Shown here in pieces: positions 17,933 through 26,874 of a DNA stretch of 64,000 nucleotides; within the stretch, counting starts at the first letter, position 1, and each line of letters opens with the position of its first letter. A model generated the notes under the pieces. It worked only from the letters and a program-made list of their open reading frames with translations, was not told the DNA's origin and did not search any database. Position numbers and translations under genes: made by a program. The stretch covers positions 17,108 to 81,107 of the forward strand of contig JAVVHA010000011.1 of the NCBI GenBank assembly GCA_032249735.1, given 5' to 3'. Source of the DNA: Dehalococcoidia bacterium. Lineage in GTDB: Bacteria > Chloroflexota > Dehalococcoidia > SM23-28-2 > HRBIN24.

Positions 17933-18145
17933 ATGAGTAAGGTCATCATCTACACCCTGGCCGGCTGCCCCACCAGCCAGAAGGCCTTGCGGGCCTTGCG
18001 GGAGCGGGGCATCGACTTCGAGGAGCGGCGGGTGGACGAGGACCCCCGCTGGTGGGAGGAGGCCCTTAAGTACTCGGTCACCGTGCCCATCATCATCTGG
18101 GGCGAGGGCGATGTGGAGATAGGCTGGGAGGGAGAGCACGGCTGA
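17933..18145 (+). CDS. glutaredoxin-like protein, resembling the Uxx-star family (Cys form)
   Basis: This 70-residue thioredoxin-fold protein has KVIIYTLAGCPTSQKALRAL at the N-terminus and ends with IGWEGEHG. Its layout resembles the small Uxx-star glutaredoxin-like group, in which the first active-site residue can be selenocysteine and the end reads GWxG. Here that residue is Cys12 (TGC), and the second redox cysteine is replaced by Ser15, so a monothiol mechanism is expected. GAGGG precedes the ATG. It lies 19 bases before the CysS fusion gene, and co-transcription is likely. The partner substrate is unknown. Confidence 0.8.
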   Translation: MSKVIIYTLAGCPTSQKALRALRERGIDFEERRVDEDPRWWEEALKYSVTVPIIIWGEGDVEIGWEGEHG

Positions 18146-18164
18146 GAGATCACGTGAGGGCCGG

Positions 18165-20345
18165 GTGCCGGCCCACCCCCTCTGGCTTTATAACACCCTG
18201 AGCCGCCGCAAGGAGATGTTCCACCCTCTGCAAGAGGGGAGGGTGGGCATATACTCCTGCGGCCCCACTGTGTACCGCTTCGCCCACATCGGCAACCTGC
18301 GAACCTACCTGATGGCCGACTGGCTGCGGCGGACGTTGGAGGCCCTGGGCTACCAGGTGGTGCACGTCAAGAACATCACCGATGTAGGACACATGCGCCA
18401 GGAGCAGCTGGAGCGTGGGGAAGACAAGGTGGTGGCCGCTGCCCTGGCCGAGGGCAAGACCCCCCAGGAGATCGCCCAATTCTACACCGCTGCTTTCCTG
18501 CGGGATGAGGCCCGTTTGGGCATCCTCCCCGCCCATGTTTACCCCAAGGCCACCGAACACGTGGAGGATATGATCGGCCTCATATCTCGCCTCCTGGAGC
18601 GGGGCTACGCCTATGTGCGGCAAGGGAATGTATACTTCGATGTGTCCAAGTTCCCCCGCTATGGCCAGCTATCGGGGCAGATGGGCCTAGGCCTCCTGGC
18701 AGGGGTGCGGGTAGAGACTGATCCTCTCAAAGATGACCCCCGCGATTTCACCCTCTGGAAGGCGGCGGAGCCTGGCCGTGTCCTTAAGTGGCCGAGCCCC
18801 TGGGGTGAGGGGTTCCCAGGCTGGCACATCGAGTGTTCGGCCATGGCCATCCGCTATCTGGGCCCCCATCTGGACATCCATACAGGTGGGGTGGACAACA
18901 TCTTCCCCCATCATGAGGACGAGATAGCCCAGAGCGAGGCCGCCTACGGTGCCCCGTTCGTGCGGTACTGGGTGCACGGCCAACACCTGCTGGTGGACGG
19001 GGTGAAGATGGCCAAGTCCACAGGCAACGTTTACACCCTGGACCATCTGGAGATGCGGGGGTTCGAGCCCCTGGCCTTCCGCTACTTATGCGCCACTGTG
19101 CACTACCGCCGCCGCATGAACTTCACGTGGGAAGCCCTCGCTGCTGCCCAAAGAGGCCTGCTGCGTCTGCGGCTACACGCCCAGGGCGAGGGGAAAGGCT
19201 CTTCCAACCCCTCCCTAGCGCAAAGGCTGCGTCTTCTCTTTTGGGAGGCGGTGTGCGACGACCTCAACATACCGCGAGCGCTGGCGGTAGCCTGGATGGT
19301 GGCTCGCTCGGGGCTCCCTGGCCCCCTCAGGCGCCAGCTGCTTTTGGAGTTCGACCGCGTGCTGGGCCTGGGGCTTGACAGGGAGGCGGAGCCCTGCGAG
19401 CTGCCGCAAGAGGTGCGTCGCCTGGTGCAGAGGCGGCGGAGCCTCCGGCGGCAGGGCCGCTTTGCAGAGGCCGATGCCATCAGGGCAGAACTGCTGGGCC
19501 GCGGCTACGAGGTGCGGGACGAGGGCCCCGTCACCCACGTCCTGCCGCGACCCCGTTGGGCCCAGCGGCCGGCCACGATAGCCCGCAGCCAGGATGTCCC
19601 TCTGCTGCTGGAGCGGCCCGCCGAGCGCCGCATCACCGTTAGCCTGCTGGCTAGGGACGATCGCCCCCATCTGGAGGAGTGCCTGGCCCACCTCTTGCCA
19701 TATCTGGGGGAAGAAGACGAGGTCATCGTGGTCGATAACGGCTCCGACGACGACACCGGCCCCTGGCTGGACACCATCTCCGCCAGGGATGGGCGGGTGA
19801 AGGTAGTGCATGCTGACCACTTCTTGGGGGCGGCTGCTGCCCGTAACATCACCATGCGCCTGGCCCGTGGGCGCTGGTTCCTGTGGCTGGACAGCAGCGT
19901 GCGTCTGACAGGCGACATATCTCCAGCTCTGGAGAAGGCCTTCGCCGATGCCTCGGTGGGGATGGTGGGGCGATGGGGCCTATGTACCTCTGACCTGCGC
20001 CACTTTCAAGAAGTCGAAGCCCATGGCGAGGTGGACGCTCTGGCGGGGTACCTTATGGCCCTGCCGCGGGAGGTTGTGGCTCAGCTGTTCCCCCTGGACG
20101 AGAGGTTCCGCTTCTATCGACATCTGGACCTGGACGTGAGCCTGCGCGTAAGGGCCCTGGGGCGCCGCCTTCTGTGTGACCCCTCGCTGCCTGCCCACCG
20201 CACCGTCCATTGGGAATGGGAGAGGACGCCCCCCGAAGAGCGGGATCGCCTCAGCAAGGCCAACTTCTATCGCTTTCTGCGGCGCTGGGGGCACAGGGTT
20301 GACCTTTTGGTCTCCAGATGCGCCCCCGACTCCTCCATTGTATGA
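18165..20345 (+). CDS. cysS: cysteinyl-tRNA synthetase fused to a family 2 glycosyltransferase
   Basis: The 726-residue product has a complete cysteinyl-tRNA synthetase in residues 1 to about 465. Cys32, Cys224, His249 and Glu253 match the zinc ligands of the E. coli enzyme, HIGN is at 41-44 and KMAKS at 281-285. A linker at about 465-488 leads to a GT-A glycosyltransferase-like domain (489-720). That domain shows ITVSLLARDDRPHLEECL, VIVVDNGSDDDT and AAAARNITMRLARGRWFLWLDSS, where the usual DxD is replaced by LDSS. No stop or frameshift separates the halves. The GTG start at 18165 has GAGGG upstream. CysS charges tRNA-Cys; the second domain's donor and acceptor are unknown. Confidence 0.93.
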   Translation: MPAHPLWLYNTLSRRKEMFHPLQEGRVGIYSCGPTVYRFAHIGNLRTYLMADWLRRTLEALGYQVVHVKNITDVGHMRQEQLERGEDKVVAAALAEGKTPQEIAQFYTAAFLRDEARLGILPAHVYPKATEHVEDMIGLISRLLERGYAYVRQGNVYFDVSKFPRYGQLSGQMGLGLLAGVRVETDPLKDDPRDFTLWKAAEPGRVLKWPSPWGEGFPGWHIECSAMAIRYLGPHLDIHTGGVDNIFPHHEDEIAQSEAAYGAPFVRYWVHGQHLLVDGVKMAKSTGNVYTLDHLEMRGFEPLAFRYLCATVHYRRRMNFTWEALAAAQRGLLRLRLHAQGEGKGSSNPSLAQRLRLLFWEAVCDDLNIPRALAVAWMVARSGLPGPLRRQLLLEFDRVLGLGLDREAEPCELPQEVRRLVQRRRSLRRQGRFAEADAIRAELLGRGYEVRDEGPVTHVLPRPRWAQRPATIARSQDVPLLLERPAERRITVSLLARDDRPHLEECLAHLLPYLGEEDEVIVVDNGSDDDTGPWLDTISARDGRVKVVHADHFLGAAAARNITMRLARGRWFLWLDSSVRLTGDISPALEKAFADASVGMVGRWGLCTSDLRHFQEVEAHGEVDALAGYLMALPREVVAQLFPLDERFRFYRHLDLDVSLRVRALGRRLLCDPSLPAHRTVHWEWERTPPEERDRLSKANFYRFLRRWGHRVDLLVSRCAPDSSIV

Positions 20346-20367
20346 TGGGAGCGGGGAAAGGTAGGAG

Positions 20368-21141
20368 ATGGAGATAGGTGGGGTAGGCCTCGGCGTGGCC
20401 TTTGCCGCCGGTGTCCTATCATGTCTTTCGCCGTGCCTCCTCCCTTTGGTGCCCTCTTACATCGCCTACCTGATGGGCACATCGGCCCAGGGGAAGCCAG
20501 CGGCCGCCATGGCGCCCGGGGGGACGGTGGTGGCCATACGGCCGGTGGCCATTACCTCTGGTAGTCCCCTAGGGCATGCCCTTGGGTTTGTGAGCGGGTT
20601 CTCGCTGGTGTTCATCGCCTTTGGTGCCTCCTTGGGGCTCTTGGGGTACTTCTTGCGCCAGCACCGCGATGTAGTGCAGAAGGTGGCGGGCTCCCTGCTC
20701 ATATTGCTGGGCCTGCACCTGGCGGGCGTCATCACCATCCCGTTTTTGGAGCAGGAGCGGCGCCTAGGTGTGGATGCGGCCCGGGGATATATTCGCTCCT
20801 TCTTGGTGGGGGCGTCCTTCGCTGCGGGGTGGAGCCCTTGCATAGGCCCCACATTGGGGGCCATCTTGGCTGTGGCGGTATCTGGGGGCAGCGTCATGGA
20901 GGCCGTCCTATTGCTGGCGGCCTATTCGGCGGGGCTGGCCATCCCCTTCCTGGTCATGGGCCTGGCCTTTAACGCTCTCCTGCCCGTTTACCGATGGCTG
21001 AAGAGGGCTGGGGGTGTCATCAACTATGTGAGCGGGGCCATGTTAGTGGTGGTAGGGATCCTCATATTCACTGGTAGCCTTATCAATCTCAATAGCCTCT
21101 TCAACTGGGGCCCCCTGTCCGACCTGGGCTCCAAGCTGTGA
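20368..21141 (+). CDS. ccdA: cytochrome c biogenesis protein CcdA
   Basis: This 257-residue membrane protein has about six transmembrane helices and passes reducing equivalents from cytoplasmic thioredoxin to periplasmic thiol proteins. The two redox cysteines of the DsbD-type core are visible. One is in SCLSPCLLPLVPSYIAYL, with Cys19 and Cys23, in helix 1. The other is in AAGWSPCIGPTLGAIL, near residue 157. A periplasmic-type loop of about 30 residues follows helix 1. It is immediately followed, eight bases later, by a TlpA/ResA-type thioredoxin that would be its partner. It probably serves cytochrome c maturation or extracytoplasmic disulfide reduction. Confidence 0.94.
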   Translation: MEIGGVGLGVAFAAGVLSCLSPCLLPLVPSYIAYLMGTSAQGKPAAAMAPGGTVVAIRPVAITSGSPLGHALGFVSGFSLVFIAFGASLGLLGYFLRQHRDVVQKVAGSLLILLGLHLAGVITIPFLEQERRLGVDAARGYIRSFLVGASFAAGWSPCIGPTLGAILAVAVSGGSVMEAVLLLAAYSAGLAIPFLVMGLAFNALLPVYRWLKRAGGVINYVSGAMLVVVGILIFTGSLINLNSLFNWGPLSDLGSKL

Positions 21142-21148
21142 CGGCGTC

Positions 21149-21763
21149 ATGAGGTGGGACCTGCGGAGCAGGCTTCTGGCCCTTGTGGGCGTAGCGGTGA
21201 TTGTGGCGGTGGTTTTGTTACCGTTAAAGGTGCTGGGGCTTCTGGGGCGGCAAGGGGGGCTGGAGGAGGCCCGACTGGTGGAGACAGGCCCACCAGCTGG
21301 GGTGGGGGGTTATTCCGTGGGGCCGGAGCGAGGGCAATTCGCCCCCGATTTTGAGGCGCCCACCTTAGAAGGGGGCCAGAAGGTGCGCCTAAGCGATTTT
21401 CGTGGTCGCCCCGTCTACCTCAACTTCTGGGCCACGTGGTGCGGGCCCTGTGAGCGGGAGCTCCCGGACATCGCTCGCCTGCGGCGTTCTCACCCCGACC
21501 TTGTGGTGATAGGCATCAACCGGGCCGAGCCGCCGGAGCGGGCTCTTCGGTTCCTGAAGAACCTCGGGCTTTCGGGGAGCAGCTCCCCCTTCACGGCCTC
21601 TGTAGCCGACCCCACTGACGTGCTATTCCCTGCTTATAGGGGCATCGGCATGCCCTTCAGCGTTTTCCTCAACCGTCAGGGGCGGGTAGTAGCCGTGTAT
21701 AATGGCCTCCTCCCTCTGGAGAAGATGGAGGAGATGTACCGCTTGGCGGCAGAGACGGACTGA
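21149..21763 (+). CDS. membrane-anchored TlpA/ResA-like thiol-disulfide oxidoreductase
   Basis: This 204-residue protein has an N-terminal membrane anchor (residues 8-30) and an extracytoplasmic thioredoxin domain with WCGPC at 97-101. The preceding QFAPDFEAPTLEGGQKVRLSDFRGRPVYLNFWATW is the standard AhpC/TSA-like opening of ResA and TlpA. The conserved cis-proline lies in GIGMPFSVFLN. It follows ccdA in the same operon and should receive electrons from CcdA to reduce apocytochrome c cysteines or similar targets. ResA and CcmG cannot be separated from sequence alone. Confidence 0.92.
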   Translation: MRWDLRSRLLALVGVAVIVAVVLLPLKVLGLLGRQGGLEEARLVETGPPAGVGGYSVGPERGQFAPDFEAPTLEGGQKVRLSDFRGRPVYLNFWATWCGPCERELPDIARLRRSHPDLVVIGINRAEPPERALRFLKNLGLSGSSSPFTASVADPTDVLFPAYRGIGMPFSVFLNRQGRVVAVYNGLLPLEKMEEMYRLAAETD

Positions 21764-21840
21764 GCTGGGCCATCACCAGGGAAGTGGGAGGGCGGGGGGC
21801 TGATATATGCGGGGAACGGGCTCCTAAGGCGGCTGGGCCT

Positions 21841-21870
21841 TTGACGAGGGTTAGGCCCTCATCATACCAT
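21841..21870 (+). promoter_or_regulatory. possible tRNA-Lys promoter
   Basis: TTGACG (21841-21846) and TACCAT (21865-21870) are spaced by 18 bases. A start seven bases after the -10 box would fall exactly at the first tRNA base, 21877. The -10 box is a weak match. A GAGGG/CCCTC inverted repeat lies inside the spacer. Confidence 0.4.
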
Positions 21871-21876
21871 GATGTT

Positions 21877-21951
21877 GGGCCCGTAGCTCAGCGGAAGAGC
21901 GGGGGACTTTTAATCCCAGGGCCGTGGGTTCGAATCCCACCGGGCCCTCCA
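21877..21951 (+). tRNA. tRNA-Lys (anticodon TTT)
   Basis: The sequence folds as a full cloverleaf. The acceptor stem GGGCCCG pairs with CGGGCCC, and the D stem is GCTC/GAGC. The anticodon loop CTTTTAA has TTT at positions 34-36. The T stem is GTGGG/CCCAC with loop TTCGAAT. The 3' CCA is encoded (21949-21951). The first anticodon-stem pair is a G-A mismatch. It reads AAA and AAG codons. Confidence 0.95.
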
Positions 21952-22371
21952 GGACTCCATACAGAGGCGTGGTCATCTCCTTTGTGCCCAGACTGTACCC
22001 AGCGCATGCCCGGGTCTTGGTCACGATGATGCCTGGATCTCCATGCGTGTGTGTGATAGCAGGGAGCACATGTCCCCCCTCTCATCAAGGGTGTGGGCGC
22101 GATGCCCTGGGCGCTGGCGTGAGGATACCTGCGGGCTGTTGTGTTGGCAGCGCTCCCTCCAGGGTATAGGGGAGGCGTGTGAGGACGCTACCCGGCTCGG
22201 CCTCGGTCACAGGTGTTAGCGCCGAGGCAAGTCGTCCCACGCCCAGCCTGTCGAGGCGCCTTCGGGTCCAGGGGGCGCGCCCCAGCCGGACTTCCAACGC
22301 CTGGGCCTGCGTTAAGAAGCGCACAAAGGCCACGGACGGCCCCGGCCTGCCCCCTAGGGCGTGCCAGGGTG
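21952..22371 (+). other. intergenic region with no recognisable gene
   Basis: These 420 bases lie between tRNA-Lys and the 3' end of the subtilase gene. Several short open frames exist on both strands, but none has a ribosome site or family resemblance. I see no tRNA, repeat, terminator with a U-run, or insertion-sequence end. It is the only stretch above 300 bases in the window without a gene. Confidence 0.6.
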
Positions 22372-23619
22372 CTAAGGACAGGAGCCCCCCACCGCCCTGC
22401 AGGCGTTGAGGCGGCCACCGCTGGGCCACTGACCAACCAGGCCAGAGGGCGTATCCGCGTTCCCTTCCACGGCCGTGCGCACACAGGTGTTGTTATCGCA
22501 GGCGCCCCTCGCCCACACCAGCCCCGCCACCCCTGAGACGAAGGGGGTGGCCATGGAGGTGCCGCTGCCGTAGGCGTACTTAACGCCCCATATCCAGAGG
22601 CGGTTTCGGTGGTCGGGGGCAGTGGAGAGGATGCTCACCCCCGGCGCGCCGATGTCCACCCAGTCGCCGTAGTTGGAGAAGCTGGCCTTCTGGTCCTTGT
22701 TGTCGGTGGCGCCGACGGCGATGACCTTCCCATAGGCGGCGGGGTAGAGCGGGCTGTCGGTGTTGTCGTTGCCGGCCGCCGCCACCAGCACCGCCCCCTT
22801 GTCCCAGGCGTAGTTCACGGCCTCCTCCACAGTCTTGGAAGCCGAGTAGCCCCCCAGGCTCATGTTGATGACCTTGGCGCCGGCATCGGCAGCCGCCACG
22901 ATGCCATTGGCGATGGCGTCCCAGGAGCCGAAGCCGTTGTCGTTCAGCACCTTTACGTTCAGCAGCCTGCAGGCTGGGCAGGTGCCCGCCACCCCCAGAC
23001 GGTTGTCGGTGACGGCGGCGGCGATGCCGGCCACGTGGGTGCCGTGGCCGTAGCGGTCGTCCACCGTCTTGCTGCCGCTGAAGTTCAGGTTGTCGGCCAG
23101 CAGCTTGTCCTTCAGGTCCTCGTGACTCTGGTCGATGCCCGTGTCCAGGATGGCAACGACGATACCCGTGCTGTCCGTGCTGATGACCCATGCCTCGGGG
23201 GCGTCGATGTCGGCATCGGCGGTGCCGCCGTTCTGGCCGGTGTTGTGCAGCCCCCACTGGTCGCCAAAACGGGGGTCGTTGGGGAAGCCCACCGCCTGCC
23301 AGATGCCGTTGGGCTCGGCGAACAGTACGTGAGGGTTGCGGGCATAAGCGGCGGCGCGGGCCCGCTCCTGCCCTGGCGGCACCAGGACCACCTGCACGGC
23401 GATGCCGGGTATCTCCTCCTTTACCCGACCCCCGTTCTGTCGGTGCACCTCGGCCACGACCTGGGCGGGAGTGCCGGGCCGGAACTTGACCAGCACCTCG
23501 CCGGGGACGATGTCGGCCTCGGCGGACGTTGTGAAGGCGCGGGGCTGGCCCAGGAGGAGCAGCGCCAACACCCCCACGCCACCAGCAAGGATGAGCAATC
23601 GCCTGACCAGCCCTACCAT
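22372..23619 (-). CDS. secreted subtilisin-like serine protease (S8 family)
   Basis: This 415-residue exported protease has a signal peptide at 1 to about 28 (RRLLILAGGVGVLALLLLGQPRA). A propeptide (about 35-105, VPGEVLVKFRPGTPAQVV) is typical of thermitase-like subtilases. The catalytic domain has Asp159 in AILDTGID, His192 in YGHGTHVAG, oxyanion Asn284 in AAGNDN and Ser355 in GSGTSMATP. Two extra cysteine pairs (CPAC near 214-217; CDNNTC near 374-379) may form disulfides or bind metal. The gene ends soon after the core, with no C-terminal repeat domains. It stands alone, divergent from the ribosomal cluster. A TTGACA lies at 23678-23683 but its -10 partner is too close to be convincing. Confidence 0.95.
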   Translation of the reverse strand: MVGLVRRLLILAGGVGVLALLLLGQPRAFTTSAEADIVPGEVLVKFRPGTPAQVVAEVHRQNGGRVKEEIPGIAVQVVLVPPGQERARAAAYARNPHVLFAEPNGIWQAVGFPNDPRFGDQWGLHNTGQNGGTADADIDAPEAWVISTDSTGIVVAILDTGIDQSHEDLKDKLLADNLNFSGSKTVDDRYGHGTHVAGIAAAVTDNRLGVAGTCPACRLLNVKVLNDNGFGSWDAIANGIVAAADAGAKVINMSLGGYSASKTVEEAVNYAWDKGAVLVAAAGNDNTDSPLYPAAYGKVIAVGATDNKDQKASFSNYGDWVDIGAPGVSILSTAPDHRNRLWIWGVKYAYGSGTSMATPFVSGVAGLVWARGACDNNTCVRTAVEGNADTPSGLVGQWPSGGRLNACRAVGGSCP

Positions 23620-23743
23620 CCCCTACCTCCCCTTCCGGCTCGCCATCTGGTGCCCCCAGTGTAGGCGGCGCCCCCCTTGTCAACGTTTCCCGGGGCTGGC
23701 CCCAGAGACAAGGGCCCTCATTGCGGGACGAGGCCACGCCTCG

Positions 23744-23772
23744 TTGACAATATAGGGTGGGCACCGTAAACT
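23744..23772 (+). promoter_or_regulatory. str operon promoter
   Basis: A perfect TTGACA (23744-23749) is followed after 17 bases by TAAACT (23767-23772). A start near 23779 would give an 80-base leader before rpsL. This is the strongest promoter-like signal upstream of the whole ribosomal cluster. Confidence 0.75.
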
Positions 23773-23825
23773 AACATGTTGGCTTCGCTTACAGGAGGGG
23801 CAGCGCCGAGGGCCCCTTGTAGGTT

Positions 23826-23847
23826 TGGCCTCTCGGCCATTTATTTT
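23826..23847 (+). terminator. terminator-like hairpin in the rpsL leader
   Basis: TGGCC-TCTC-GGCCA forms a short 5-base-pair stem followed directly by TTTATTTT, 12 bases before the rpsL ATG. It could be a weak attenuator or pause site for the str operon. The stem is short, so stability is marginal and the call is tentative. Confidence 0.3.
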
Positions 23848-23859
23848 GGGGTGAGTGTT

Positions 23860-24273
23860 ATGCCGACCATAAACCAGCTGGTGCGAAAGGGGCGGCGGCC
23901 GGTGAAGAAGAAGTCTAAGGCCCCCGCTCTCCTATACAGCTTCAATAGCCTGAAGGGCACACTGCGGGTGGTGCCTTCCCCCCAGAAGAGGGGGGTCTGC
24001 ACCGCTGTGCGCACCATGACCCCTAAGAAGCCCAACTCCGCCCTGCGCAAGATAGCCAAGGTGCGCCTCACCAATGGCATCGAGGTGACGGCTTACATCC
24101 CTGGGGAGGGGCACAACCTGCAGGAGCACTCCATCGTCCTGGTGCGGGGGGGCAGGGTCAAGGACCTGCCCGGTGTCCGCTACCACATCGTGCGGGGAGC
24201 CCTGGACTGCGCCGGCGTGAGCGGGCGCCGTCAGCAGCGCAGCAAGTACGGGGCGCGGCGTCCCTCCAGCTAA
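23860..24273 (+). CDS. rpsL: 30S ribosomal protein S12
   Basis: S12 lies at the decoding centre of the small subunit and affects accuracy. The 137-residue product has [12 protein letters not shown] at the start, [11 protein letters not shown] and [13 protein letters not shown]. Between PALL and PQKRGVC it carries about 13 extra residues ([14 protein letters not shown]) compared with Thermus S12, as judged from remembered sequence. The lysines at the streptomycin-resistance positions in KKPNSALRK look wild type. The ATG at 23860 was chosen over upstream in-frame codons because MPTINQL is the universal start. It is the first gene of the cluster. Confidence 0.98.
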   Translation: MPTINQLVRKGRRPVKKKSKAPALLYSFNSLKGTLRVVPSPQKRGVCTAVRTMTPKKPNSALRKIAKVRLTNGIEVTAYIPGEGHNLQEHSIVLVRGGRVKDLPGVRYHIVRGALDCAGVSGRRQQRSKYGARRPSS

Positions 24274-24288
24274 TGAAGGTGCTTCACC

Positions 24289-24762
24289 ATGCCTAGACGC
24301 AGAGGTCGTGTAGTTAGGCGTGAGGTCCCGCCAGACCCCAAGTACGGGAGCGTCTGGGTGCAGAAGATGATCAACCACATCATGTGGAAGGGAAAGAAGA
24401 GCAAGGCCGAGAAGATCGTCTATAAGGCCCTTGAGCTGGTGCGTCAGCGCACCGGGGAGGACCCTGTTAAGGTCTTCGAGCAAGCGGTGCGCAACTGCAT
24501 GCCGGTGCTGGAGGTGCGCCCACGGCGGGTGGGCGGGGCCACCTATCAGATCCCCATAGAGGTGCGGCCCGAGCGTCAGCTCTCCTTGGCTATGCGCTGG
24601 CTGCGCGATGCTGCCCGCTCCCGCAAGGGCCGCCCCATGTTCGAGCGGCTGGCGGCCGAGATCTTGGACGCCTCCCGAGGCACGGGGGCGGCCGTCAAGC
24701 GGCGCGACGATGTCCACCGCATGGCCGAGGCCAATAGGGCTTTTGTGCACTACCGGTGGTAG
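24289..24762 (+). CDS. rpsG: 30S ribosomal protein S7
   Basis: S7 starts assembly of the small-subunit head by binding the 3' domain of 16S rRNA and lines the E site. The 157 residues include [42 protein letters not shown] and the [11 protein letters not shown] and [10 protein letters not shown] helices, all typical. Length matches bacterial S7. It sits 15 bases after rpsL and 19 bases before fusA, the usual str order. In E. coli this protein represses the str mRNA; no matching site was identified here. Confidence 0.98.
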   Translation: MPRRRGRVVRREVPPDPKYGSVWVQKMINHIMWKGKKSKAEKIVYKALELVRQRTGEDPVKVFEQAVRNCMPVLEVRPRRVGGATYQIPIEVRPERQLSLAMRWLRDAARSRKGRPMFERLAAEILDASRGTGAAVKRRDDVHRMAEANRAFVHYRW

Positions 24763-24781
24763 TAGGAGGCCTGGGAGGTCT

Positions 24782-26869
24782 ATGTTGGAGCAGGTATCCA
24801 TCGAACGACTACGTAACATCGGCATCATCGCCCATATAGATGCCGGCAAGACCACCGTCACCGAGCGTATCCTCTATTTCACCGGCCGCACCTACAAGAT
24901 AGGGGAGGTGGACGAGGGGACGGCCACCATGGACTATCTGCCCCAGGAGAAGGAGCGGGGCATCACCATCACCGCTGCTGCCACCACCTGCCTCTGGCGC
25001 GACCATGTGATCAACATCGTCGACACCCCTGGGCATGTGGACTTCACGGTGGAGGTGGAGCGGAGCCTGCGCATCCTGGATGGCGGGGTGGTGGTGTTCG
25101 AATCTGTCCATGGCGTGCAGAGCCAGTCGGAGACGGTGTGGCGGCAGGCCGACCGCTATAAGGTGCCTCGCATCTGTTTCGTCAACAAGATGGACCGGAT
25201 GGGTGCCGACTTCTGGCGCACGGTGAACATGATCAGGGAGCGGCTGGGGGCGCGCCCGGTGGCCATCCAGATACCCATAGGGGCTGAGGGCTCCTTCCAA
25301 GGGGTGGTCGACCTGGTGGAGGAGGTGGCCTGGGTCTTCTCTGACGACCCCACGGTCCCCCCGCAGCGCCTTCCCATCCCCTTCGAGCTCAGGGAGGAGG
25401 CCCGCCGCCGCCGCGAGCAGATGATCGAGGCCCTGGCGGAGGTGGACGACCAGATCCTCATGAGCTATGTAGAGGGGCATCCCCTCACGCCAGCGGAGAT
25501 CAAGAAGGCCATCCGGCGGGCCACCATCGCTTATCTCATCACCCCCGTCCTATGTGGGGCGGCCCTGCGCAACAAAGGCATTCAGCCCCTCCTGGATGCC
25601 ATCGTGGACTACCTCCCCTCCCCCGTGGACCTGCCGCCGGTAAGGGGCATCGACCCCCGCACGGGGGAGGAGGTAGAGCGGCATCCCAGCGCCGATGAGC
25701 CCTTCAGCGCCCTGGCCTTCAAGGTGGTGGCCGACCCCTATGTGGGGCGTCTGGTGTACTTCCGGGTCTATTCCGGCCGCCTGCGCCAGGGCACCAACGT
25801 CTACAACGCCAGTCGCCGGCAGCGGGAGCGGATGGGGCGCATCATGCGCATGCACGCCAATCGGCGGGAGGACATACCGGAGGTGACGGCGGGGATGATC
25901 GCCGCTACCGTGGGCCTCAAGAACACCTTCACCGGGGACACCCTCTGCGCCGAGGAGGCCCCTATCCTCCTGGAGGCCATCAAGTTCCCCGAGCCGGTGG
26001 TCTCGGTGGCCATCGAGCCCCGGGCCAAGGACGACCAGGAGAGATTGGCCGTCACCCTGGCTCGCATGTCGGAGGAGGACCCCACCTTCCGCTACCGCTA
26101 CGACCCGGAGACGGGCCAGACCATTATCTCGGGCATGGGGGAGCTGCACCTGGAGATCGTGGTGGACCGCATGCGGCGAGAGTTCGGGGTGGAGGCGCGT
26201 GTGGGGCGGCCCGAGGTGGCCTACAAGGAGACCATCACCCGCCCCGCGCGGGCTGAGGGGCGCTTCATCCGCCAGACGGGCGGTCGCGGCCAGTACGGAG
26301 TGGTGGTGGTGGAGGTGGAGCCCCTGCCCCGCGGCTCCGGCTTCCAGTTCGAGGACCGCACCGTGGGGGGCGTCATCCCCAAGGAGTTCATACCAGCGGT
26401 GGAGAAGGGCGCCCGCCAGGCCCTGGAGGCGGGGGTGTTGGCCCACTACCCCGTCATCGATGTCAAGGTGACCCTGGTGGATGGCCAGCACCACCCGGTG
26501 GACTCCTCCACCTTCGCCTTCGAGATGGCTGGGTCTATGGCTGTCCAGGAGGCCCTCAAGCAGGCAGCGCCGGTGCTCCTGGAACCCATCATGAAGTTGG
26601 AGATCGCCACCCCGGAGGAGTTCTTCGGCGACATTTTGGGCGACATCACCGCCCGCCGGGGCCATGTGGTGCAAGTGGACCATCAGGGGCACCTACGCAT
26701 CGTCACCGCCCTGGTACCCCTGGCTGAGCTCTTCAATTACGCCACCGACTTGCGCTCCCTCTCCCAGGGCCGCGCTACCTACACCTTGGAATTCCACCAC
26801 TACGAGCCCGTGCCCCAGCAGCTGGCGGAGGCCATCATCGGCCGCGCCCGCGGGGCAGTGCGGAGGTGA
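24782..26869 (+). CDS. fusA: translation elongation factor G
   Basis: EF-G is the GTPase that drives translocation and, with RRF, ribosome recycling. The 695-residue product begins with the G domain: AHIDAGKTT at 17-25, the switch [18 protein letters not shown] at 81-85 and NKMD at 135-138. Domains II to V follow, with MGELHLEI and the C-terminal [12 protein letters not shown] region. The ATG at 24782 gives the standard start; earlier in-frame codons fall inside rpsG. rpsJ follows directly, and the tuf gene normally placed here is missing. Confidence 0.98.
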   Translation: MLEQVSIERLRNIGIIAHIDAGKTTVTERILYFTGRTYKIGEVDEGTATMDYLPQEKERGITITAAATTCLWRDHVINIVDTPGHVDFTVEVERSLRILDGGVVVFESVHGVQSQSETVWRQADRYKVPRICFVNKMDRMGADFWRTVNMIRERLGARPVAIQIPIGAEGSFQGVVDLVEEVAWVFSDDPTVPPQRLPIPFELREEARRRREQMIEALAEVDDQILMSYVEGHPLTPAEIKKAIRRATIAYLITPVLCGAALRNKGIQPLLDAIVDYLPSPVDLPPVRGIDPRTGEEVERHPSADEPFSALAFKVVADPYVGRLVYFRVYSGRLRQGTNVYNASRRQRERMGRIMRMHANRREDIPEVTAGMIAATVGLKNTFTGDTLCAEEAPILLEAIKFPEPVVSVAIEPRAKDDQERLAVTLARMSEEDPTFRYRYDPETGQTIISGMGELHLEIVVDRMRREFGVEARVGRPEVAYKETITRPARAEGRFIRQTGGRGQYGVVVVEVEPLPRGSGFQFEDRTVGGVIPKEFIPAVEKGARQALEAGVLAHYPVIDVKVTLVDGQHHPVDSSTFAFEMAGSMAVQEALKQAAPVLLEPIMKLEIATPEEFFGDILGDITARRGHVVQVDHQGHLRIVTALVPLAELFNYATDLRSLSQGRATYTLEFHHYEPVPQQLAEAIIGRARGAVRR

Positions 26870-26874
26870 GGGAC

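Noticed and set aside
21877..21951. tRNA-Lys as an integration site for a mobile island
   Set aside because: No integrase, no repeated copy of the tRNA 3' end and no phage-like genes follow. The next gene is a lone protease.
22085..22429. A 114-codon minus-strand frame in the gap after tRNA-Lys
   Set aside because: It overlaps the end of the protease gene, lacks a ribosome site and shows no recognisable motif.
22580..23764. A 394-codon alternative frame on the minus strand inside the subtilase region
   Set aside because: The neighbouring frame gives a complete signal peptide and the D-H-N-S catalytic set of an S8 protease, so this frame is not translated.
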